Shown here: positions 57,662-64,000 of the stretch, piece by piece
Layout of the letters: the number at the start of each line of letters is the position of its first letter
Numbering within the stretch: position 1 is the first letter of the stretch
Program-made: the position numbers and the translations under genes
DNA from: Rapana venosa
Lineage: Eukaryota > Mollusca > Gastropoda > Neogastropoda > Muricidae
Direction of reading: 5' to 3'
DNA length: 64,000 nucleotides
Assembly: GCA_028751875.1 (NCBI GenBank)
Contig: CM054138.1
Span: 38,372,098-38,436,097, forward strand
The notes under the pieces: generated by a model
The model's database searches: none
Seen by the model: only the letters and a program-made list of their open reading frames with translations
Told to the model about the DNA's origin: nothing

Positions 57662-59962
57662 AAGTTTGTTTTCCAAAGTAACAGAAGTACTAGCTATAAT
57701 TACTGTCATAGTGATACAAACTTATTAGATCAGGCAGATCATGAACTTAACCAAAGCATTTCAGAAGATGAGCTAAAAAGAGCAATAGATAAACTAAAAT
57801 GTGGTAAGGCAAGTAGACTGGATGGCATAACTGCTGAAATGCTGAAGAATGGAGGCCAAGAGGTACACTGTTTTCTCATAAAACTATTCAATTCTATTTT
57901 TGACAAAGGTATTTATCCACAAGCCTGGGCAAAAGCTATCATAGTTCCAATCTTTAAGAAGGGAGATCCCAATAACGTAGACAATTATATGGGAATTTCA
58001 TTGTTGAGTATCCTGTAAAAGTGCTTCACATCTATACTAAACAGTAGATTGTATTCTTGGCTAGAAAATAATCAAATGATATCTGAAAATCAGGCAGGCT
58101 TCAGGAAAATATACTCTACTGTTGATCAGATCTTTAATTTGCATTCAATTGTCCAGAAGTTCATGAACAACAAAGGCCGGAAGTTATATGTTGCATTTAT
58201 AGATTTTTAAGAAGCTTTTGATTTTGTCAGACATGATTTACTTATAGGGTGCATCAAAGATCAGGGAGTAAAGGGAAAGTTCCTTGCAGCAATGTCAGCA
58301 ATGTATCAAACATTATATTCATGTATACGGGCAAACAGTGAATTGTCTGAATTTTTTTAATGCCCAATTGGTGTAAGACAGGGATGTGTGTTAAGCCCTA
58401 CTCTGTTTTGTTTATTTATCAACCATTTATCTGAGACCATGGGTAAAAAAGGTAAACATGGAATACAACTAGTACCAGACATCATGGAAATCTTTATTTT
58501 ACTCTTTGAAGATGATGTGGCTCTTATTTCAACAACTCCTGGAGGTTTACAAAACCAATTGAATGTATTGAAATCATGTTGTGATGATTTGCCATTAAAT
58601 GTCAATTCTGATAAAAGTAAAGTAATGGTCTTTAGAAAAGGAGGTTTTCTTGGGAAAAATGAACAGTGGGTTTACGATAATTTCAAATTAGAAGTGGTAA
58701 ATAAGTATTGCTATTTAGGGTTTAATTTTACGACAAAACTTAGTGCTAAGCTGGGCACAGATTATCTCGTGATCAAGGGAAAGAAAGCTGTTGTAGAATT
58801 AAATAGGGTTTTTCATAAATATAAATAAATTAACGCTGAAACATTTTTCAAGATTTCTGACATTAAAATACAGCCAATCTTACTATATTCATCAGAGATA
58901 TGGGGGTTACATAAATTGGAAATATAGAGAAAGTATACATGATGGCTTGCAAGAGATTTTTGGGTGTACCACTGAAAACTTCAAATAAAATGATATTGGT
59001 GAGCTGGGTCGATATCCTATATACATCAACTCATGTATAAATACTCTTAGATATTGGATTAAATTATTACAAATGAATTATAACAGACTACCATATAATG
59101 CTTATCAAATGTTGTTTGACATGGATATATCTGGAAAGAACTGTTGGGTTTCTATGATTAGACAAATTTTATGTAATGCAGGATTCAGCTTTGTATGGCT
59201 TACGTCAAAGTATTCTTACATCTGTTTAAGCAAAGACTAGTTGATATGTTTATCCAGGAATGGTATAGTACAATCAGAGACCGAGACAGATATGACAGTT
59301 ACAGGTGTTTCAAAACAATATTTGCTAAAGAAGAATATCTTTTACACTTAGATACCTACTGCTTTAGAGTTGATGTGTCACAGGTAAGATGTAATGTTTT
59401 ACCACTCAACAACAATGTACATATCGATATAGTGCACAGAATCAGAAGAAACAATGTCTATTTTGTAAACCCAAAGTTGAAGATGAAAAGCATTTCCTTT
59501 ATGAATGTTTTGTGTATAATGATTTAAGAATTAAATTTTTAAGGGATTGTGTTGATACACCTTTGCATGATCTACTTAAAGCAGAAAACAGTAGCAAAAA
59601 TCACTGCCTGTCTAGATATATATCCCATGCCATCAATAAGAGAAAAAGTTTGTTGTATTAAGATATTTACATCACAAATGAAGATACAGTTATCGTTTTG
59701 TTATGATTTTGAGAAACTATATGTATATTGATTTTATCCAGATATAAGGACGGTACACTTAGATCAAAATAGTGAATTGTGTTTGATACATATGTATCTT
59801 TATGTATTTGTGCATTGTCTTCATTATTTCTTTCACTGAAAGTGAGCTTGGTATTGTGTATGTTATCCGGTTTTTGCCCACTCTGTGGCATTGTCAATTT
59901 CTTCTACGCCAACCATGTATTATGGCCTAAGGCTGAGATACATTAAATTTCTGAGTTCTGAG

Positions 59963-60054
<92 letters not shown>
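57580..60054. mobile_element. CT-LINE copy A, most complete copy, between (CT)n tracts
   Basis: Left CT tract 57580-57656, LINE body 57657-59965, right CT tract 59968-60054. The 3' end is GGCTGAGATACATTAAATTT then CTGAGTT repeats (two units) directly followed by CT repeats. The body includes RT from the entry motif to the zinc-finger C-terminus and about 400 bp of 3' UTR; the endonuclease is missing by 5' truncation. Confidence 0.88.
57720..59560 (+). pseudogene. Non-LTR reverse transcriptase, CT-LINE family copy A
   Basis: Encodes in interrupted frames: ISEDELKRAIDKLKCGKASR then LDGITAEMLK (entry, 57759-57845), IVPIFKKGDPNNVDNY (about 57941-57990), ENQAGFRK (about 58086-58110), YVAFIDF followed by a stop and EAFDFVRHDLL (motif A, 58189-58242), GVRQGCVLSPTLFCLFINHL (motif B, 58371-58430), LFEDDVALISTTPGGLQNQL (motif C, with FEDD in place of FADD, 58503-58562), DKSKVMVFRKGGFLG, KLSAKLGT, then the C-terminal region with VRCNVLPLNNN and a CLFCKPKVEDEKHFLYEC zinc-finger-like motif (about 59457-59510). 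Several stops make it inactive. Confidence 0.87.
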
Positions 60055-60057
<3 letters not shown>

Positions 60058-60300
60058 CACACACACAACTTTCAATTTTTTTTCTACATGTATGAAATTA
60101 GATTGGGGTGAATTTGCATGGAAAGTCCATCATCAATATATGTATTTTTTCTTTCTTTCTTTCTTTATATTATTCTTCATGCACGTTAATTACTTTCGTT
60201 TTCTTTTTGCTTTTCTTTTTTCACAGAGGGCTGGATGTAAAAAAAAAAAAAAGCTATTGTTATGCTTATTCTATAACCCTCTATAAATAATTTGTTCATT
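60055..60300. other. No full gene; possible SINE-like 3' end at 60228-60288
   Basis: GAGGGCTGGATGTAAAAAAA ... GCTTATTCTATAACCCTCTA resembles the S1 SINE 3' end but is weakly conserved. Confidence 0.35.
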
Positions 60301-60301
60301 G

Positions 60302-60527
60302 TTCATACACGCACGCACACGCGCGCGCACACACACGCGCGCGCACACACACGCACACACGCGCACACACGCACATACGCATGCGCACACAAACACTTAG
60401 AGAGAAAACGTTTAATCGAAAGAACAAAAACACGCACACACACAAGGAGGTCGCGCGCGCAGGCACACGCACGCACGCGCATACACACACGCGCGCGCGC
60501 ACACACACGCACGCACGCGCACACACA

Positions 60528-60575
<48 letters not shown>
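60302..60575. repeat. (CA)n/(CG)n-rich imperfect microsatellite
   Basis: CACG, CGCG and CACA tracts with one interruption at about 60395-60430. Confidence 0.93.
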
Positions 60576-60576
<1 letters not shown>

Positions 60577-60692
60577 ACTGATTTATAATCAGACAGTCAT
60601 GCTTAGAATAAATGCATCCGACCTTTCTGCATCCTCTAAACATGTTTCAGGTGCGATTTACTGTGACTGGAAATATATTACACTGTTGCATC

Positions 60693-60694
<2 letters not shown>

Positions 60695-60773
<79 letters not shown>

Positions 60774-60925
60774 TGTGTGTGCGGGGGAGGGGGAAGGGGG
60801 AGGGGGAAGGGGGATGGAAAGTGAGAGAGAGAGAAAAAAAACAGACGGACAGACAGACATACACACACATATACACACACGCGTGCGCGCGCGTGCGTAC
60901 ACACACACACACTGTGTGTGTGTAT
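60695..60925. repeat. (GT)n, G-rich and (AC)n microsatellite cluster
   Basis: GT 60695-60770; GGGGGAAGGGGGAGG-type repeats 60783-60815; purine tract; CA/CG repeats 60858-60925 ending with TGTGTGTGTG. Confidence 0.95.
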
Positions 60926-61160
60926 GAGAGATAAAGAGGCAATGACAATAACAAAGACAAATGAAAAAGCAGACTGAATGTTATCAAGATCACAGAGCCA
61001 TCCTAAACAGCTATTTTGTTACTGGCGTCATCATCTTTACCATCAGCAACGACATTGTCCCGGTTCGCATACTTCTCCACGTTAATTTCGTGCATATCTC
61101 CGTGCTATTTCTTTCTCTGGGTGTCTGGGTGCTAGTGTCTTTCTGTGTTCACGTGTGCAT
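60926..61160. other. No gene seen
   Basis: Only short frames without recognised domains. Confidence 0.4.
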
Positions 61161-61163
61161 TTT

Positions 61164-61740
61164 TCATGTACGTGGTGAACTCCAGCTTACTGGCATGCAC
61201 ATTCCCTTTTCTCTGCAATTTTGCATGCAGGTTAGCTTCTCGTGAAGTTCCTGGTCGTGAGCTAGGGTTTGGATGGTCAGCTTAGTAGCAGCGGCTTTAA
61301 ATAGGAGGAGGTTTTTGACTTGAGTTAGGAGGAGGAGAGTAGGTCTTTGGCTGAAGTTCGTTGGTCGCCGTTCCAGCGTTGGCTGTTGGGCACCGCGTGG
61401 TGTTGTGTCTCTATTTGGAGAGCAGGGGGTGGGGGGAGCAGTACCTTGAAGTAGTTCAGGCTCCTGTGAACCTGGTCTTCTTTCTTCGTTGTTGCGTAGA
61501 GTCCGTCCTGTCAACGTCTTCCTCGAGGTGGAGGAGTGTGCCTTACTTCCTGTAGTGTGGTGTCTCTGCTTGGAGAGCAGAGGGGAGCAGTCATCTTGAA
61601 AGTGGTTCAGGCTCCTGAGAACCAGTCTACGTTCTTTGTTTGTGCTGTCCGTCTTGCCAACGTCTTTCCTGGGATGCAGGAGTGCACCATATTCCATTCT
61701 AGTGACAGGTGGAGGTCGTTCGGTAGACATGATCGAGGTC
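61164..61740 (-). other. Unrecognised ORF over an internally duplicated segment
   Basis: A minus-strand frame is open for about 209 codons (61164-61793) and has a Met at about residue 22 (MSTERPPPVTR). It is rich in Arg, Pro, Thr and Ser and contains an internal duplication of about 165-185 bp in the DNA (about 61391-61556 and 61557-61700), seen as two diverged RRPGSQEPELLQ / RRLVLRSLNHFQ-like blocks. No known domain was recognised. It may be an open frame by chance in duplicated GC-rich DNA, or the leader/gag region of the LTR-type element suspected downstream. Confidence 0.35.
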
Positions 61741-61799
61741 CGTAATGGTTCATTGTGCTGTTGTGGTAGTTGTTGCTGAATGTCTTGTGTCAATGCAAT

Positions 61800-62300
61800 G
61801 CTTGGATGGTTGGTTCTTAAATAAATTAATGTAGAATATTTTCGAGGGAGGTTTCCTCTGTCTTTAGGTTTATGGTATATTGGGTTGACTTAGGATTCTA
61901 CTTTAGTGAACGCTAGGATACGTTCTTTAATATGTTTTTAAATGCTAATGTTTTGTGTAGAGAGAGTTCTTACTAGTGTTTAGAACACTCAGTTTTAAGT
62001 TTAATCGATATGGGTGAGTCCTGAGTGATTTGGGATTTAGTGTTATGTTGTGTTATGCAGTTGTGTGTGGTTATTATTTTGCTGTAAGAACAATTCTCTC
62101 TTGTGGAAGAATATTTTTAAAGTATTTTAACTTAACTGTATTTGAACATAAATCATTATATAGTATACATTAGACGTGATTTAGATTCGAAATGTAAATG
62201 ATTCCTTGGGGATACATGGTACAGTTTTTGGCTGAATAGACAAACTGTCAACCTGGAGGACGAAAGGGAAATAACCCTAGTCGCCTTAGCGCTAGTTATG
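61800..62300. other. No gene seen; AT-rich
   Basis: AT-rich sequence with many stops in all frames. The GAAAGGGAAATAACCCTAG segment at 62261-62279 is of the AAGGGARATAAC type often seen in mollusc non-coding DNA (recollection). Confidence 0.4.
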
Positions 62301-62305
62301 AGCGT

Positions 62306-62533
62306 ATGCTTAGGAATGGCAAGTATTGCCTGTTCCAGGTTCCTGTGGGTGCCTCCAGTGGTGGAGTTGTGCCTGGAGAGGGTGCAGCCCGGTGTGCCCT
62401 GAGGAGTCGCCGACGGCTTGTCCTTGACCCTCTGTCCCTTTATCCCCTAAATCCAATTTTCCCCCCCCCCCCCCCTCCCCCACGACCTGTTTCCCTTCTC
62501 CCTGCCGCCCTGTCCACCCGTGACCCTCCTTGA
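62306..62533 (+). CDS. Small ORF before the putative LTR, unknown
   Basis: A 75-codon frame from ATG 62306 (MLRNGKYCLFQVPVGASSGG at the start) to TGA. It is Pro- and Arg-rich with a poly-Pro run caused by a C tract at 62460-62475. It lies where the pol C-terminus of an LTR retrotransposon would be if 62773-62977 is a 3' LTR, but no integrase motif is visible. Low coding confidence. Confidence 0.25.
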   Translation: MLRNGKYCLFQVPVGASSGGVVPGEGAARCALRSRRRLVLDPLSLYPLNPIFPPPPPPPRPVSLLPAALSTRDPP

Positions 62534-62571
62534 GAACTTCAGCCTGCCCTGAGCTACCCTACGTGACCGTG

Positions 62572-62716
62572 TGTGGAAACCCGAGGTGTGACTGTGAGGG
62601 AAGGAAACCCGAGGTGTGACTGTGAGGGAAGGAAACCCGAGGTGTGACTGTGAGGGAAGGAAACCCGAGGTGTGACTGTGAGGGAAGGAAACCCGAGGTG
62701 TGACTGTGAGGGAAGT
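62572..62716. repeat. 28-bp minisatellite, five units
   Basis: The unit GAAACCCGAGGTGTGACTGT then GAGGGAAG is perfectly repeated five times. Confidence 0.97.
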
Positions 62717-62755
62717 GGGAGGGGAACATTCCTTAAGCGGGTTTCTGAACTGTAC

Positions 62756-62977
62756 AGAAGAAGGGAGGGGATTGTTAAGTTAGGACTTAGAGTGTGGCTG
62801 GAAGACATAGAGTGTGGCTGGAAGTGGATTTAAGTATTTGTCTGATGCGATTGTTTTTGGATTTTGGAAAGTAAAGTCTGGAACTTTTCTTCTGTGTTCT
62901 GCGTTTGTTGTTGTCGGAAAGATAGTTAAGAGAGGGAACGGGTGGGGGTTTAGCCACAATCCCTTACGAGCGTGACA
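62756..62977 (+). mobile_element. Putative 3' LTR with polypurine tract
   Basis: A purine-rich stretch AGAAGAAGGGAGGGGAT (62756-62772) directly precedes a 205-bp segment that starts with TGTTAAGTTAGG and ends with GAGCGTGACA (62773-62977), i.e. TG...CA ends. A duplicated AGAGTGTGGCTGGAAG lies inside. The layout is that of the 3' end of a Ty3/Gypsy-type retrotransposon. No second LTR is in the window, so the call remains tentative. Confidence 0.4.
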
Positions 62978-63438
62978 GACATGGAATAACTGACGTAGAC
63001 TGAACACCATTCTCTGTACGATCATAAACACTTATTTACTTATTGTCGTCATTATCAGCAGAATTCACACCATCCTACGATTATTATTACAACACAACTT
63101 TTTGCTTGTTTTTTTAAAATTATTTTTCTGTTATTTTTTCACTTGAAAAATCATGCACAATGGTTGTCATGAACACTGCAGTCTACTTAAGATGTTTCCA
63201 GAGGTTATTCACCAAGATTGTCGACAGTCCTAAAATTTGACGATATTTGCTTTAAAAAAAGAAGATGAGGCTGTAAAGGACAAAGTTGAAATAGTGGAAA
63301 CAGAATCAAGTTTACCTTGTGGAATTAAATGAAGAAACATGTTTTATAAGAAAAAAAGGAAAATGTGCATTTACTACCCATCAAAACAAACCGTTATACA
63401 ACAAATAACATTTGCAGACATATTACAGCACACAAACG
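62978..63438. other. No gene seen
   Basis: AT-rich sequence with no recognised feature. Confidence 0.45.
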
Positions 63439-63456
63439 AATTTATATATATATATA

Positions 63457-63537
<81 letters not shown>

Positions 63538-63635
63538 ACCCCTTTAAGTCACGGCAGATTTCTCTGCGTGAAATTGTGTGTGTGTGTGGGGGGGGGGGGT
63601 GTTGTGTGTGTGTGTGTGTTATAGGGGCGATCATG
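63439..63635. repeat. (AT)n and (GT)n microsatellites with poly-G
   Basis: AT 63441-63464, GT 63465-63534, short GT and a poly-G run at 63576-63620. Confidence 0.95.
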
Positions 63636-63859
63636 TGTGGCAGAAAAAGAGGCAAAGCTACTTTAGTACATCATAACTGCGTGTGTGGAGTGGAAAGCAG
63701 TTAATTTCGTTCATATGTATTGATCGTCTGACTGCCAAGGCTGTCTATCTCCGGTGAATTGCACATAGACAAGGCTAAAAGGCCGTAAAGGCCAGCAAAG
63801 CAAACACCCCTGCTACAGTCTACACTCAGAAAAACACACGACCATACGTCCGCTCGCCC

Positions 63860-63876
63860 GTCCGCACACGCGCGCG

Positions 63877-63907
<31 letters not shown>

Positions 63908-63914
63908 GCACGCA

Positions 63915-63963
<49 letters not shown>

Positions 63964-63982
63964 ACACACACATACACACACA
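63860..63982. repeat. (CG)n, (CA)n, (CACG)n compound microsatellite
   Basis: CGCG 63867-63885, CA 63886-63907, GCAC 63907-63935, CA to 63982. Confidence 0.95.
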
Positions 63983-64000
63983 GGGACAAAAATGTACACG

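Overview
The window is eukaryotic, repeat-dominated DNA. The retroelement classes, tRNA-derived SINEs with an L2-type 3' tail, and very dense di- and tetranucleotide microsatellites fit a lophotrochozoan, most likely a gastropod mollusc; this is inference from repeat style, because no host protein-coding gene, rRNA or tRNA gene could be recognised. Three runs of exactly 500 N (5288-5787, 23306-23805, 46001-46500) show that it is a scaffold of four contigs, here called 0 (1-5287), A (5788-23305), B (23806-46000) and C (46501-end).

Layout. Contig 0 is a noisy second version of 9085-14377. Contig A carries, in order, an RT fragment and a decayed SINE, microsatellites, an RTE-like LINE split by an L2/CR1-like LINE, an RNase H-bearing LINE remnant, a SINE, a second L2-like LINE, a conserved 206-bp dispersed repeat, a 33-bp minisatellite, a 5'-inverted LINE lying in (CT)n, and one end of a virus-like (Polinton/adintovirus-type) element with a packaging ATPase. 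Contig B starts with low-quality, homopolymer-inflated sequence holding two head-to-tail LINE fragments, then an RTE-like LINE, a jockey/CR1-like LINE, a 37-bp minisatellite, several SINEs, a second LINE lying in (CT)n, and the opposite end of the virus-like element with two overlapping ORFs. Contig C begins with the same head-to-tail LINE pair in reverse orientation, then carries 20-bp, 35-bp and 28-bp minisatellites, a third LINE lying in (CT)n, and a putative LTR.

Most interesting observations. (1) A virus-like element has ends of about 300-330 bp that start with AGAGATAGG and contain a long hairpin. The hairpin stems differ in sequence between the two copies but remain self-complementary, while the adjacent 147 bp are almost identical. 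(2) All three copies of one LINE family lie between (CT)n tracts on both sides although their 5' truncation points differ, which suggests targeting of CT/GA microsatellites; one copy has the exact geometry of twin priming. (3) Two independent clues (the orientation of the element ends, and an inverted duplication that looks like an unmerged contig overlap) suggest that contig B is inverted in this scaffold; flipping it would bring the two ends of the virus-like element face to face across a gap.

The genes here are mobile-element genes: reverse transcriptases in several states of decay, one packaging-ATPase fragment, and two small unknown ORFs. They do not form a host pathway.
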